64,000 bases of DNA from Rubrobacter tropicus (GTDB taxonomy: Bacteria; Actinomycetota; Rubrobacteria; Rubrobacterales; Rubrobacteraceae), in NCBI RefSeq assembly GCF_011492945.1, contig NZ_CP045119.1:1488001-1552000 (forward strand). The letters are read 5' to 3'. Position 1 is the stretch's first letter. Each line of letters starts with the position of its first letter. This document shows positions 1-10,074 of the stretch, one piece after another. Made by a program: the position numbers and the translations under genes. The notes beneath the pieces are model-generated. The model was not told the origin of the DNA and did not search any database. It saw nothing but the letters and a program-made list of their open reading frames with translations.

Positions 1-1050
1 AGCCGCAACGACCAGGTAGCCCTCGACCTTCATCTTTTTGTCCGGGACGCGGCGGAAGGGATACGAGAGGGCGTTCTGGGGGCCATGCGGGCTCTCGTCG
101 AGGTGGCGGCGGCGAACCGGGACGTCGTGTTGCCGGGGTACACGCATCTGCAGCGGGCGCAGCCGGTCCTGCTCGCGCATCACCTGCTCGCCCACTTCTG
201 GGCCTTCGAGCGCGACGCGCGGCGCCTGGAGGCCGCCCGGGAGGCCGCCGGTCGATCCCCGCTCGGGGCCGCGGCGCTCGGCGGGACGCCGCACCCCATA
301 GATCCTTCCCTCACGGCGCGAGATCTCGGGATGAGGCCCCTCGTCAACTCCCTCGACGCCGTCTCGGACAGGGACTTTGCCCTGGATCTTCTCTACGCCT
401 GCGCCGTGCTCGGCGTCCACCTGAGCCGCCTCGGTGAGGAGTGGGTACTCTGGACGAGCGCCGAGTTCGGGTTTGCCAGCCTCGACGACGCGTACTCCTC
501 CGGCTCGTCCATCATGCCCCAGAAGAAGAACCCGGACGCCCACGAGCTGATGCGCGGCAGGGCCGGAAGGCTCATCGGGGACTTGAACGCGCTCCTGATC
601 ACCCTGAAAGGACTCCCGCTCGGTTACTCGAAAGACCTCCAGGAGGACAAGGAACCGCTATTCGACGCCGTGGACGCTGTAACGCCCATGCTCGCCGTCC
701 TCCCCGAGATGCTCCGCACGGCCCGGTTTGACGCCGGGCGGATGCGCTCGGCGGCGGGCGGCTTCGCCCTGGCGACGGAACTCGCGGACTTCCTGGCAGC
801 GCGCGGCGTGCCTTTCCGGGAGGCCCACCACGCCGTCGGACGGCTCGTGAAGAGGTGCGAGGAACTCGACCTGTCGCTGGAGGAGGTGCCGGACGAAGAA
901 CTGGTCTCCGCGCACCCGACCCTGGCGGAGTTCCCCCGGACTTTGCTCACGCCGGAAGGTAGCGTCGCCAACAAGAAGAGCGGCGGCTCCACCTCGCCGG
1001 ATTCCGTCGAGGCACAACTGCGCGACGCCGGGCGGCTCCTGGGCGAATAG
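1..1050 (+). CDS. argH: Argininosuccinate lyase, C-terminal part (5' end outside window)
   Basis: Last step of arginine synthesis: splits argininosuccinate into arginine and fumarate in the cytosol. The reading frame is open from base 1 and starts in the conserved SRNDQVALD stretch that holds substrate-binding residues, so about 110 N-terminal residues lie outside the window. The fumarase/aspartase superfamily signature GSSIMPQKKNPD is intact at bases 508-543 and carries the catalytic serine loop. The C-terminus (AQLRDAGRLLGE) is a normal length for the family. The PurB encoded at 31110 belongs to the same superfamily. No downstream arg gene is seen, so this is probably the last gene of an arg operon. 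Confidence 0.95.
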   Translation, partial: SRNDQVALDLHLFVRDAAEGIREGVLGAMRALVEVAAANRDVVLPGYTHLQRAQPVLLAHHLLAHFWAFERDARRLEAAREAAGRSPLGAAALGGTPHPIDPSLTARDLGMRPLVNSLDAVSDRDFALDLLYACAVLGVHLSRLGEEWVLWTSAEFGFASLDDAYSSGSSIMPQKKNPDAHELMRGRAGRLIGDLNALLITLKGLPLGYSKDLQEDKEPLFDAVDAVTPMLAVLPEMLRTARFDAGRMRSAAGGFALATELADFLAARGVPFREAHHAVGRLVKRCEELDLSLEEVPDEELVSAHPTLAEFPRTLLTPEGSVANKKSGGSTSPDSVEAQLRDAGRLLGE

Positions 1051-1052
1051 AC

Positions 1053-1178
1053 TTCAAGTGCGCCGTCCTGGAAGTAAACGCCGAGTTCGCCGAGGGGTAC
1101 GTCGAGCTCTACGAGGAAGAGGGCTACGGGGCCGTGGTCGGCGTCGGCCCCAATCCCGAGACGGAGTTCAACCCGTAA
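1053..1178 (+). other. Coding-like short frame without a clear start, just after argH
   Basis: Three bases after the argH stop a different frame reads about 41 codons to a TAA at 1176. It has good third-position GC and an acidic, protein-like composition (FKCAVLEVNAEF, then YVELYEEEGYG). No ATG, GTG or TTG opens it and no ribosome site is visible. It could be the remnant of a small gene, a frameshifted tail, or chance in high-GC DNA. I do not recognise the product. Confidence 0.2.
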
Positions 1179-1281
1179 GGTGTGGAGCCCCGGATAGGCG
1201 CGGAGCGGACGTTCGCGCCGCGGCCCCCTCCGTGTATAGTGTTGGCGCTGGTCGGCCAGAACCCGGGAGGGAGACTCAACC

Positions 1282-2100
1282 GTGCGGATCGTTCAGATGT
1301 CGGATGTCCACGTAGGCTCGGGACTGTTCAGGCAGGATCTCCTGGAGGCGACCGTCGAGGAGGCCAACGCCCTCGAGCCGGACCTGGTCGCCGTCGTGGG
1401 CGACCTGACGATGGAGGGCTACCGCTGGGAGTTCGAGGAGGCGAAGGGTTACCTCGACCGGTTGACCTGCCCGAACGTCGTCTACTCGATGGGCAACCAC
1501 GACGCCAAGAACGTGGGCTACAGGCACTTCGAGGAGTTCTTCGGCATCAGGGAGAAGTCGATCGAGATACCCGTGCCCGAGGGCGTCGCCAAGATAGTCT
1601 CGCTCGACTCGACGAAGCCCGACCTCGACGAGGGTGAGGTCGGGCGGGAGCATTACCGCTGGCTCGACTCGGAGTTCCGGGACTGGGACCGGGGGCCGAA
1701 GATACTCATGATCCACCACCACATCCTCGCCGTGCCCGGCACGGGACGGGACGTGAACAACCTGCGCGACGCCGGGGACGTCATGGCCATCCTGCGCGAG
1801 CTGAAGGTGGACATGGTCCTTTCCGGCCACCGGCACGTACCCTACGTGTGGAGCATCTCCGGCGTGCGCATAGTCCACTCCGGCACCGTCTCGACCATGC
1901 GCGTCCGCGGTACGATGCCGCCGTCGTACAACGTGATAGAGCTCGACGATAACTCGGTCTCTATCACGCTGCACGAACCCGGTAAGGGCGTCAAAGAACC
2001 CCTCGCCAGCTTTTCCCGCAAGCCCGTCACCACGAGCGAATTCTACCCGGACTTCGAGCGCTTCGTCCTCTACGACCGGCTCCCTTTCCTCAAGGAGTAG
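1282..2100 (+). CDS. Calcineurin-like metallophosphoesterase
   Basis: A 272-residue cytosolic phosphoesterase. The binuclear metal site motifs are all present in order: D8-x-H10 (SDVH), G40-D41, GNHD at 71-74, the HHH run at 145-147 and GHRH at 182-185. The family acts on phosphodiesters such as cyclic nucleotides, nucleotides or phospholipid headgroups; the substrate cannot be read from the sequence. The start is GTG at 1282, preceded by a GGGAGGGA ribosome site. No signal peptide is seen. It stands alone between argH and a membrane glycosyltransferase gene, with no overlap to either. Confidence 0.85.
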   Translation: MRIVQMSDVHVGSGLFRQDLLEATVEEANALEPDLVAVVGDLTMEGYRWEFEEAKGYLDRLTCPNVVYSMGNHDAKNVGYRHFEEFFGIREKSIEIPVPEGVAKIVSLDSTKPDLDEGEVGREHYRWLDSEFRDWDRGPKILMIHHHILAVPGTGRDVNNLRDAGDVMAILRELKVDMVLSGHRHVPYVWSISGVRIVHSGTVSTMRVRGTMPPSYNVIELDDNSVSITLHEPGKGVKEPLASFSRKPVTTSEFYPDFERFVLYDRLPFLKE

Positions 2101-2116
2101 GTGCCGGATTGTCCCC

Positions 2117-3676
2117 TTGCCCGAAAGGAGATCGGCGGCTGAGTCGCGCCGGATGCCCGGTGGTGAGCTGCCGTACGGCGATTTGATCGGAGGGCGGAGG
2201 GCCGCATCGTGGGTGGTCCTGATCGGGCTGTCGAGCGGCGCCCTTTACCTGGTTGGGTACGCGGCAGGGTGGGCGATCTTCCGCAACGGCCAACGCGCCG
2301 AAGTCGCCGGGGCGGCGGTCCGCGGCACCCCGCCCGACGCGCCCCGCCTGGCGCTGGAGCTCGGCGTCTATTTCGCGGCGACCGCGCTGCTCTTCGCGCT
2401 GTACTGGTGGATCCTCGTCCTCTGCCGCCGCGGCCTGCTCCGGGACGGTCGGGCGCGCACGCTGGCGCTGGGCTTCCCCGTCCTCTTCAACGTGGGCCTC
2501 CTCTTCGGGCGCCCCTACCAGTCCATAGACGCGCTGACCTACGTCGCGCACGGCTTTATGAGCACCGCGCACGGCCTCAACCCCTACGCCAGGGCGGCGG
2601 CCGAGATCGCCTACAGGGGCGACACGACTGAGCTCGCCCGGCAACTGGCGTCGTTCGGGTGGCTTCCGGTCCACGGGCCATCGCCCTACGGGGCGCTGTG
2701 GACGTGGATCGAGGCGCTCGCCGCGTCGCTGACGGGGAGCGTTCCTGGGGCGTTGTTGCTCACCAAGTCCCTCGTCGTGCTCGCGAGCCTCGGGTGCGCG
2801 GGCCTGATCTGGACGATACTCGGCCGCGTGCGGCCGGAGGATCAACTGCTCGGTACCCTGGTCTACTTGTGGAACCCTCTGATCGTGTTCGAGTTCGCCG
2901 CGGAGGGGCACAACGACGCGGTCATGGTCCTATGCGTCCTCGTCTCGCTCTTGTTTACCGTCACCGCCAGGCCCGCGCTCTCCGTGATGGGCGTTGTCCT
3001 TGGCGTGCTCGTGAAGTACCTGCCGATCGTGTTCTCACCGGCGCAGGCGGTCTACCTCTGGCGCACCCGGCGAGGCGCGCCGCGCCTCGCCCTCTCCGTC
3101 TCTTTGGCCCTCTTTCTCGGCCTGCTCCTGGCGGCCGCTCTCTACTGGCCGTTCTGGATCGGCGCCGGTACATTCGACGCCGTGCGCCAACAGGGCCTGC
3201 CCTTCCTGGCCCCGACGCCGTCGGGGAGCCTCTACTGGCTGGCCCTGCAAGTCTACCCGGACGGCGCGGCGGCCGTGACGTTGCGCCTGCTGGGGCTCTC
3301 TCTGGTGGTGTTCGCGGTCGTCGCCGGCTGGCGGGCGCGAAGCGCCCCGGAACTCCTGCGGGCGTGCGCCTGGATCTCCGTCTTCTACCTGCTCGTCGTC
3401 TCGGCCGGCACCTGGCCCTGGTACGCGGCGCTGCCGCTGGCCCTCATGGCGCTCTCGCCGCGCGGCGTCTTCCTGCCCCTGGCACTTATCGTTACCCTCA
3501 CCTCGCGCCTGGTAGGACCGTTCAGCAACCTCGTCAACAACGGCTTCGCGGGCTGGGACGCGCTGATGCCGGTGGCGACGACCGTTAGCGTGACGGTCCC
3601 GCTGGCCGCCCTGTTGCCGCTTTACGTCCTGTACCGGCGGCGCCCGGTCGAGAAAGAGGGCCCGGGCGGGGTGTGA
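2117..3676 (+). CDS. Polytopic membrane glycosyltransferase, GT-C fold (MptB/DUF2029-like)
   Basis: An integral membrane protein of about 507-519 residues with roughly a dozen hydrophobic segments. The first extracytoplasmic loop carries an acidic motif after a membrane span (RPYQSIDALTY), followed by HGLNPYARA and HGPSPYGALW. This pattern fits polyprenyl-phosphate-sugar dependent GT-C transferases such as mycobacterial MptB. It would extend a cell-envelope glycan using a lipid-linked mannose or similar donor. The start is uncertain: TTG at 2117, or ATG at 2153, which begins MPGGELPYGD. The gene lies 16 bases after the phosphoesterase stop, so the two may be co-transcribed. Family assignment is by motif pattern only. 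Confidence 0.6.
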   Translation: MPERRSAAESRRMPGGELPYGDLIGGRRAASWVVLIGLSSGALYLVGYAAGWAIFRNGQRAEVAGAAVRGTPPDAPRLALELGVYFAATALLFALYWWILVLCRRGLLRDGRARTLALGFPVLFNVGLLFGRPYQSIDALTYVAHGFMSTAHGLNPYARAAAEIAYRGDTTELARQLASFGWLPVHGPSPYGALWTWIEALAASLTGSVPGALLLTKSLVVLASLGCAGLIWTILGRVRPEDQLLGTLVYLWNPLIVFEFAAEGHNDAVMVLCVLVSLLFTVTARPALSVMGVVLGVLVKYLPIVFSPAQAVYLWRTRRGAPRLALSVSLALFLGLLLAAALYWPFWIGAGTFDAVRQQGLPFLAPTPSGSLYWLALQVYPDGAAAVTLRLLGLSLVVFAVVAGWRARSAPELLRACAWISVFYLLVVSAGTWPWYAALPLALMALSPRGVFLPLALIVTLTSRLVGPFSNLVNNGFAGWDALMPVATTVSVTVPLAALLPLYVLYRRRPVEKEGPGGV

Positions 3677-3725
3677 CGTTTATGTTGGGGGGGTGGGTTA
3701 TGAGCCCGGGGGGTGATTGCGGTTC

Positions 3726-4082
3726 TTACAGGTGCGGTTTGGCCGTGTCCATCTGGCCCGTTTTTTCGAAGGCCTGGCGCAGGAGGGCGCGGCCTTCCTC
3801 GCGTTCCTCGTCGGAGCGGGCCTTTTGTTCAACCGTGCGGATCGACTCCTCGATGGAATCTTCCTGGAAGGTGATGTCCGGCAGGGCGATCACGACCTCC
3901 CGGATCTGGCGAAATACGAAGTCAGGCTCCCCGGCGTACGACCAGCCCTTGCGGGCGAGGACCCACGCCCAGCCCTTCATCCGGATGGTGTTCTCGATGT
4001 CCTCGTCTTCGAGGCCGTACATCTCGATCCGAAGTCTATGTTCCGTTATGAGCTCGGGCTTTATGCGTACCGTCGTTGCCAT
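3726..4082 (-). CDS. Hypothetical protein, small, charged
   Basis: A 118-residue protein when started at ATG 4082 (MATTVRIKPELI); an upstream in-frame start at 4100 adds only six residues. It is soluble and rich in Glu and Arg, with a helical C-terminal half (about residues 75-115) and no membrane segment or cysteine motif. I do not recognise a family. It is the only minus-strand gene between the plus-strand membrane transferase and the repeat that follows hutI, so it may be transcribed from its own promoter or by read-through from the hut operon. Confidence 0.55.
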   Translation of the reverse strand: MATTVRIKPELITEHRLRIEMYGLEDEDIENTIRMKGWAWVLARKGWSYAGEPDFVFRQIREVVIALPDITFQEDSIEESIRTVEQKARSDEEREEGRALLRQAFEKTGQMDTAKPHL

Positions 4083-4119
4083 GGAGCTAGTGTATAGCAA
4101 TTCAGCCCGGCGCTCCGCG

Positions 4120-4310
4120 CCTCGTCAGCTTGTCAGCAAGTCATTTGTACACGTTGCGTCTCCCGGCACCCGAACCCCTGCGCAAAGCGCGCCCCGGTCC
4201 CGCCCCGCGCGGCAAGAAGCTGACAGGCTGAGAGCGGAGGCCATAGGCCGAAGCGTGCTGACGAGCGGAGCCCGGAGGGCGCAGCGGGCTGACTAGCTGA
4301 CAAGCCGGCC
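4120..4310. repeat. Dispersed hairpin repeat, copy R1
   Basis: Intergenic block with repeated CAGCTTGTCAGC / GCTGACAGGCTGA arms around a GC-rich core (about 4140-4205). The same core, in the opposite orientation, occurs in copy R3 near 23430-23500 (CAGCTTCTTGCCGCGC). The inner edge encodes the last residues and stop of hutI. It is one of at least six copies in the window. Confidence 0.75.
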
Positions 4311-5531
4311 GGCTTTTATCGTCGCCGCGAAACGGTCTCCGCCGAGGTGGTAGGCGAGGTAACGCCAGTCCGGGGCGTCGAGGACGAGGACGTCGGCCTT
4401 GTAGCCGGGGGCCAGGCGCCCCACGTCTGGGAGATCGAGTACGTGGGCCGCGTTCGCCGTGCAGGCCGTCAGGGATTCGGCGGGGGAGAGGCCGAGGCGG
4501 GTGCAGGCGAGGTTCATGGCGAGCGGGAGGGACTCGGTGAAGGAGCTTCCGGGGTTGAAGTCCGTGGCGAGCGCGAGGATGGCGCCTTCGTCGGCGAGCC
4601 GACGGGCGGGGGGAAGGGGGAGGTCCAGGAAGAGGCCGCACGCAGGGAGGAGGACCGCGGCCACGTTGCTTTTCGCCAGCAGCCGGACGCCGGCATCGCC
4701 CGTGTTTTCGAGGTGGTCCACGCTGCGGGCGCCGAGCTCTATCGCCAGAGGGATGGCGCCGCGCTCGGAGAACTGGTCCGCGTGCAACCGCGGGGCCAGA
4801 CCGTGCTCCCGGCACGCCTCAAGGTAACGCCGCGCCTCGGGGACCTCAAACGAGCCCCGCTCCAGGAAGACGTCGGCCTGGCGGGCCAGCGTGGCGGCCT
4901 CGGGGAGCGCCGACCGGACCACGAACCCGACGTACTCGGCGGCGGTGTCGAACTCCGGCGGCACCGTGTGGGCGCCGAGGAAGGTGGGGGAGACGTCGAT
5001 GAAGCTCCCTTTCGCGGCGTTCGTGATTGCCTTGAGGGATTTGATCTCGGTCTCCGCGTCGAGCCCGTAGCCGGACTTTGCCTCCGCGGTCGTGGTGCCG
5101 TGTTCCAGCATCCAGGCCAGGTGCCGCCGCACCGCGGCGGTAAGCTCCTCCTCGCTCCCCCGGCGGGTCGCTTCCACGGTCGAGAGGATGCCGCCGCCGG
5201 AGGCGTGGATCTCCTCGTACGAAGCCCCGCCCGACCGCAACTCGAACTCCGCCGCCCGGTCCCCGAGAAAGGCCGGGTGGGCGTGGCAATCCACCAAACC
5301 GGGCAAGGCGACCTTCCCACGCCCGTCCATCGTCTCGCAATCCGGTCTGGGCGGATAGTCCCGCAGCACCTCATCCGGCGCTCCCACGGCCAAGACGCGA
5401 TCTCCGGCGATCGCCACGGAGGCGGGAGAGTGGACCTGCAACCCTCCCAGGTCCCGCCCGCGAAGCGGCCCGCTCCCTCGCGGCGACACGGCCGCCGCGA
5501 GGTCGTGGACAAAGAGCGTGGTTTCAGCCAT
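4293..5531 (-). CDS. hutI: Imidazolonepropionase
   Basis: Third step of histidine breakdown: hydrolyses 4-imidazolone-5-propanoate to N-formimino-L-glutamate. It is an amidohydrolase-superfamily enzyme of 412 residues. The metal ligands are visible as DCHAHPAF near residue 80, GAHTVPPE, LHADQFSE and ALATDFNPGSS. The start is ATG at 5531, giving MAETTLF; it overlaps the hutF stop by 8 bases (ATGGCTGA), so translation is coupled. The stop lies inside repeat R1, and the last few residues (RLVS) are encoded by the repeat edge. It is the last gene of the hut operon. Confidence 0.93.
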   Translation of the reverse strand: MAETTLFVHDLAAAVSPRGSGPLRGRDLGGLQVHSPASVAIAGDRVLAVGAPDEVLRDYPPRPDCETMDGRGKVALPGLVDCHAHPAFLGDRAAEFELRSGGASYEEIHASGGGILSTVEATRRGSEEELTAAVRRHLAWMLEHGTTTAEAKSGYGLDAETEIKSLKAITNAAKGSFIDVSPTFLGAHTVPPEFDTAAEYVGFVVRSALPEAATLARQADVFLERGSFEVPEARRYLEACREHGLAPRLHADQFSERGAIPLAIELGARSVDHLENTGDAGVRLLAKSNVAAVLLPACGLFLDLPLPPARRLADEGAILALATDFNPGSSFTESLPLAMNLACTRLGLSPAESLTACTANAAHVLDLPDVGRLAPGYKADVLVLDAPDWRYLAYHLGGDRFAATIKAGRLVS

Positions 5532-6777
5532 CGCCGAACACCTTCCGTCCGGCCACCCACGTCCCCGCCACGACGGCGCTTCCCGCCCCAAAGACGAGCG
5601 CGGACGGCAGCGCTTCGGGCTCTACGTCCGCCACCGCCGGATGCGTCAGGTCGATCTCGATAAAGTCAGCCGCCACGCCCGGCTCCAACGCCTCCCGCCC
5701 CCAGCCCGCCCGCAGGAGCCACGGCGTCGGCGAAAGCTCCCCTGATGGCACGAGGACGTTTCTGCTTCCACAGAGCCTCCGCGCGTTCGTCTCTATCTCC
5801 CTCAGCTCCTCGAAAGGATCCAGCCGAACGTGCGAGTCGGACCCGATGGAGAGCGGGATGCCGCGCCCCACGATGCCATCCGCCGGCAAGAACCCGTCCC
5901 CCAAATTGCCCTCCGTCGTGGGACACGCGCAGATCGTGGAGCCGCGTTCGGAGATGAGGTCTAGCTCGCGGGCGTCCGCGTGCGTGGCGTGGACGACGGT
6001 CGCGCGCGGGCCGAGAAACCCGGTCTCCGCCAGAAGCTCGACGGGCCTCATCCCGTGCTCCCGTACGCACTCCTCGACCTCACGCGGCTGCTCGTCCGCG
6101 TGGGCGTGGAGGGGCAGGCCGTTGGCGTTGGCATACTCCGCGATCCCCTCCAGCCACCCGCGCGGCACCGCCCGCACGCTGTGCGCCGCCACCCCGATGT
6201 CTACGAAACGAAGGCCTTTTGCCCGGTCCCTCAAAGAGTCCACCCTTGCCAGGAAATCTTCGAGGTCGGGGTCTCGAAAACGTGGCAGGCCGCCCCGGGC
6301 GTAGGCCACTGGGAGCAGCAGCAGCCCGATACCGACGTCCTCGGCCGCGGAGATCAGGGCCTTAGCCAGCGCGTTCGGGTCCTCGTACGGCGTACCGTCC
6401 GGGCGGTGGTGTACGTAGTGGAACTCCGTCACGCTCGTGTACCCGGCCGACAGCATCTCCGCGTAACACCGCCGCCCGGCCTCCCGCATCGAATCAGGGT
6501 CCGATCCCTCGGCCAGCGCGTACATCCGCTCCCGCCACGTCCAGAAATCGTCGCGCGGGTGCCCCGAATCCACCCTCTCCACAAGACCCCGCAGCCCGCG
6601 CTGAAAGGCGTGGCTGTGGTCGTTCACGAACCCCGGCATCAAAGCCCGGCCGGCCAACCGCTCCCCCTCAGAAGCCGGCCCAACCCCAACCACGACCCCA
6701 TCATCTACACCCACGCCGATACCGCCACGCGCCCCACGCGCGTCCACGATGAGATCCGGCACAAGCACCCTTTTCAT
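5524..6777 (-). CDS. hutF: Formimidoylglutamate deiminase
   Basis: Converts N-formimino-L-glutamate to N-formyl-L-glutamate and ammonia, the deiminase branch of histidine degradation. The protein has 417 residues in the amidohydrolase superfamily. Characteristic stretches are VNDHSHAFQRGLRG near residue 50, TSVTEFHYVHH near 115, LPLHAHADEQ and VHATHADARE. ATG 6777 gives MKRVLVPDLI. It lies 79 bases downstream of hutU and overlaps hutI. HutF requires an N-formylglutamate deformylase (HutG) downstream; no HutG is seen here, which makes the M20 enzyme at 10071 a candidate. Confidence 0.88.
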   Translation of the reverse strand: MKRVLVPDLIVDARGARGGIGVGVDDGVVVGVGPASEGERLAGRALMPGFVNDHSHAFQRGLRGLVERVDSGHPRDDFWTWRERMYALAEGSDPDSMREAGRRCYAEMLSAGYTSVTEFHYVHHRPDGTPYEDPNALAKALISAAEDVGIGLLLLPVAYARGGLPRFRDPDLEDFLARVDSLRDRAKGLRFVDIGVAAHSVRAVPRGWLEGIAEYANANGLPLHAHADEQPREVEECVREHGMRPVELLAETGFLGPRATVVHATHADARELDLISERGSTICACPTTEGNLGDGFLPADGIVGRGIPLSIGSDSHVRLDPFEELREIETNARRLCGSRNVLVPSGELSPTPWLLRAGWGREALEPGVAADFIEIDLTHPAVADVEPEALPSALVFGAGSAVVAGTWVAGRKVFGDG

Positions 6778-6856
6778 GCGCCAATCCGCCGATCTAGCTT
6801 GGCGGACATGCGTCCGTTACCAACCAAACCCGAAGCCTGATGGCCTATCCGAAACC

Positions 6857-8524
6857 TTACTCATCCATCATCGGCATCTGGATACCAAGTCGCCCGGCGG
6901 CGGCCCGCGCCGTTTCGTAGCCGGCGTCGGCGTGGCGGACCACTCCTATGCCGGGGTCGTTGAAGAGGACGCGGGCGAGCCTGGCGGCGCCCTCTTCGGT
7001 TCCGTCGGCGAGGACCTGGGCGCCGGCGTGGATGGAGCGGCCGATGCCGACGCCGCCGCCGTGGTGGACCGCCACCCAGCTCGCGCCGCCTGCGGTTGCG
7101 AGCAGGGCGTTCAGGACGGGCCAGTCGGCTATGGCGTCGGAGCCGTCTTTCATGGCCTCAGTCTCGCGGTAGGGTGAGGCGACGCTGCCCGTGTCGAGGT
7201 GGTCGCGGCCTATGATAATGGGGGCGCTTATGGTGCCTTCGGCGACTAGCTCGTTGAAGCGGAGGCCGGCGCGGTGGCGCTCGCCCGCGCCGAGCCAGCA
7301 GATGCGGGAGGGGAGGCCCTGGAAGTGGACCTTCTCGCGGGCCTCGGAGATCCAACGCGTCAGACGCTCGTTCTCGGGGAACAGATCCAGCATCGCGTCG
7401 TCGGTCGCGGCTATGTCTGCCGGATCTCCGGATAGCGCCGCCCACCGGAAAGGCCCCTTGCCCTCGCAGAACAGCGGCCTGATGTAGGCCGGAACGAAAC
7501 CCGGATAGCTGTACGCTTTGCCGTAGCCGCCGAGCTTGGCCTCGCCGCGCAGGGAGTTGCCGTAATCGAAGACCTCGGCTCCGCGCTCCCCGAAGCCGAC
7601 CATCGCCTCGCAGTGGACGGCCATCGAGCGGCGGGCCTCCTCGACGTAGCGGTCCGGGTTTGCCCCGCGCAGATCTGCGGCGGTGTCCAGGTCGTAGCCG
7701 GCCGGGACGTAGCCGACCAGCGGGTCGTGGGCCGAAGTCTGGTCCGTGACGACGTCGGGGACGAAGCCGCGGTTCAGGAGGGCCGGAAAGACTTCGGCCG
7801 CGTTGCCGAGGATGCCGATGGAGACGGGTTCACCGTTGCGTTTCGCTTCCTCGGCGCGGGAGACGGCGGCGTCGAGGTCGTCTACGCGTTCGTCGAGGTA
7901 GCGGTGTTCGATGCGGCGTTCGATCCTGGCCTCGTCCACCTCGACGCAGAGGGCGACCCCCTCGTTCATCGTTATGGCGAGTGGCTGAGCCCCGCCCATC
8001 CCCCCGAGGCCCGCGGTCAGGGAGATGCGTCCCTTAAGCGTGCCGCCGAAGCGTTTTTCGGCCACCGCCGCGAAGGTCTCGTAGGTGCCCTGGAGGATGC
8101 CCTGGGTGCCTATGTAGATCCAGGATCCCGCGGTCATCTGGCCGTACATCGTCAGGCCCGCTTTTTCGAGCTCCCTGAAGGTCTTCCAGTCGGCCCACTC
8201 GGGGACGAGGAGGGAGTTGGCGATCAGGACGCGCGGCGCCCACGGGTGCGTCCTGAAGACCGCCACGGGCTTCCCCGACTGGACGAGCAACGTCTCGTCG
8301 TTATCGAGGCCCTGGAGGGTCGAGACTATCGCCCAGAACGCCTCCCAACTTCTGGCCGCTTTCCCGGTCCCCCCGTAGACGACGAGGTCTTCCGGGCGTT
8401 CGGCTACATCGGGGTCGAGGTTGTTCATGAGCATCCTGAGGGCGGCCTCCTGGTGCCAGCCCTTGCAGGTGAGGTCCGTGCCCCTCGGGGCGCGGATGGT
8501 GGGTGCCTTCTCGACGCTCGTCAC
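6857..8524 (-). CDS. hutU: Urocanate hydratase
   Basis: Second step of histidine degradation: hydrates urocanate to imidazolone propionate using tightly bound NAD+ as electrophile. The product has 555 residues, the usual length. Visible family features are the [15 protein letters not shown] stretch, the NAD-binding [12 protein letters not shown], the active-site cysteine stretch [11 protein letters not shown], and a C-terminal [13 protein letters not shown]. The chosen GTG start at 8524 ([10 protein letters not shown]) overlaps the hutH stop as GTGA and has a GGAGG site in the hutH tail. Longer in-frame extensions upstream read through hutH on another frame and are not real. Confidence 0.95.
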   Translation of the reverse strand: MTSVEKAPTIRAPRGTDLTCKGWHQEAALRMLMNNLDPDVAERPEDLVVYGGTGKAARSWEAFWAIVSTLQGLDNDETLLVQSGKPVAVFRTHPWAPRVLIANSLLVPEWADWKTFRELEKAGLTMYGQMTAGSWIYIGTQGILQGTYETFAAVAEKRFGGTLKGRISLTAGLGGMGGAQPLAITMNEGVALCVEVDEARIERRIEHRYLDERVDDLDAAVSRAEEAKRNGEPVSIGILGNAAEVFPALLNRGFVPDVVTDQTSAHDPLVGYVPAGYDLDTAADLRGANPDRYVEEARRSMAVHCEAMVGFGERGAEVFDYGNSLRGEAKLGGYGKAYSYPGFVPAYIRPLFCEGKGPFRWAALSGDPADIAATDDAMLDLFPENERLTRWISEAREKVHFQGLPSRICWLGAGERHRAGLRFNELVAEGTISAPIIIGRDHLDTGSVASPYRETEAMKDGSDAIADWPVLNALLATAGGASWVAVHHGGGVGIGRSIHAGAQVLADGTEEGAARLARVLFNDPGIGVVRHADAGYETARAAAGRLGIQMPMMDE

Positions 8525-10074
8525 TGCTGCCTCCTTGCGGCTGGTGCGTTCGCGGCTTCTCTGGCGGCCTTCACGGCTTCTCCCGACTCGACGAGGTCCT
8601 GCATCGCCTTCAGGTCGGGGGCCAGGAAGCGGTCCCGGTCCGTGAAGGGGACGCGCTCCCTTATAGTTTTCAGGGCGGCGCGGGTGGCGGGGGCCGGCTC
8701 CAGCGGCGCGCGGAGCTCTATCGCCTGGGCGGCGCAGAGGAGTTCCGCGGCCAGGATGCGGGAGAGGTTGGTAAGGACCTGGCGCAGCTTGCGGGCGGCG
8801 CTCCAGCCCATCGAGTTGTGGTCTTCTTGCATGGCGGAGGTCGGAAGGGAGCCTGTGCTCGCCGGGTTCGCGAGGCGGCGGTTCTCTTCGGCGAGGGCGG
8901 CCGCGGTGTAGTGGGAGATCATGTACCCGGAGTTGACGCCCGGGTCGACCGCTAGAAACGCTGGCAGCCCCTGGGAGCGGGAGGGGTCGAGGAGGCGGTC
9001 GATCCTGCGCTCCGAGATCGCGCCCACCTCGGACGCCGCGATGGCGAGAAAGTCCAGCGGCAGGGCGAGAGGCTCCCCGTGGAAGTTGCCGGCGCTCTCG
9101 ACCCGCCCGTCCGGCAACACCACGGGGTTGTCGGTCACGGAACTCAGCTCCCTCTCGGCGGCAAGCCTGGCGAACCCGAGGGTGTCGCGGGCCGCGCCGC
9201 AGACGACGGGGGCGCAGCGCAGGGAGTAGGCGTCCTGGACGAGGTGGCGGGAGGCCTTGTGGGAGGAGACGATCCCGCTCCCCGCGAGCATCCGGGCGAT
9301 GTTGCCGGCGCTCTCGGCCTGTCCGGGATGGGGCCTTATGGCGTGGAGCTCCTCCTTGAAGACGCGGTCGGTCCCGAAGGCGCCCTCGACGCTCATGGCC
9401 GCCGCCAGGTCCGCCGCGTCGAGCAGGAGCCCGAGGTCTTCGAGGGCGAGGACGAGCATCGCCAGCATCCCGTCCGTGCCGTTTATGAGGGAGAGCCCCT
9501 CTTTCTCCCGCAGGACGAAGGGTTCGAGGCCCCGCTTCGAGAGCGCCTCCGCTGCGGGGACGGTTTCCCCGTCCTCGAGCGCCCAGCCTTCCCCGCAGAG
9601 GCACAGGCCGATGTGGGCGAGGGGGGCGAGGTCCCCGCTGGCGCCGAGCGAGCCGTGTTCCGGGACGGCTGGCACCACGCCCGAGTCGAGCATCGCGGCC
9701 AGGGCGTCGACCAGCTCCACCCGCACGCCCGAATAACCCATCGCCAGGGTCTTTACCCGGATCGCCATCATCCCGCGCACGACCTCGGGCTCTATAAACG
9801 GGCCGACCCCGGCCGCGTGGCTCCGCAGTAGCGACCTCTGCAGCTCGCGCCCGGCCTCGGGCGCGATGCGCGTGTTCGCCAGCGCCCCGAAGCCCGTGTT
9901 TACGCCGTAGACCGCGGTTCCCCCGTCGGTGATCCCCTCGACGTGTACCCGCGCCGCCCGCACACGCCCCCGTGCCTCCTCGTCGACTTTCACCGTCGCC
10001 CCGCGACGGGCGATCGCCACCACGGCCTCCGTGTCCATGCGGTCCACCCGAACCTCCCCGCCCGCGGACGTCAT
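8521..10074 (-). CDS. hutH: Histidine ammonia-lyase
   Basis: First step of histidine degradation: removes ammonia from L-histidine to give trans-urocanate. The 517-residue protein keeps the complete active site: Tyr56 in YGVNTGFG, the self-cyclising Ala145-Ser146-Gly147 in [14 protein letters not shown] that forms the MIO electrophile, LINGTDG, and [10 protein letters not shown] with the second catalytic Tyr. The start is ATG at 10074, overlapping the M20 hydrolase stop as ATGA. It is the canonical enzyme to compare with the MIO-less paralogue encoded at 12259. Confidence 0.96.
   Translation of the reverse strand: MTSAGGEVRVDRMDTEAVVAIARRGATVKVDEEARGRVRAARVHVEGITDGGTAVYGVNTGFGALANTRIAPEAGRELQRSLLRSHAAGVGPFIEPEVVRGMMAIRVKTLAMGYSGVRVELVDALAAMLDSGVVPAVPEHGSLGASGDLAPLAHIGLCLCGEGWALEDGETVPAAEALSKRGLEPFVLREKEGLSLINGTDGMLAMLVLALEDLGLLLDAADLAAAMSVEGAFGTDRVFKEELHAIRPHPGQAESAGNIARMLAGSGIVSSHKASRHLVQDAYSLRCAPVVCGAARDTLGFARLAAERELSSVTDNPVVLPDGRVESAGNFHGEPLALPLDFLAIAASEVGAISERRIDRLLDPSRSQGLPAFLAVDPGVNSGYMISHYTAAALAEENRRLANPASTGSLPTSAMQEDHNSMGWSAARKLRQVLTNLSRILAAELLCAAQAIELRAPLEPAPATRAALKTIRERVPFTDRDRFLAPDLKAMQDLVESGEAVKAAREAANAPAARRQQ

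Noticed and set aside
4347-5663. 438-residue plus-strand frame opposite hutI
   Set aside because: Antisense shadow of a high-GC gene; no ribosome site and no recognisable motif, while hutI on the other strand is unmistakable.
7613-8911. 432-residue plus-strand frame opposite hutU/hutH
   Set aside because: Antisense shadow; covers the overlap of two certain genes.
8524-9604. N-terminal extension of hutU to 9604
   Set aside because: The extension is read out of frame through hutH; homologues of hutU begin near GTG 8524.
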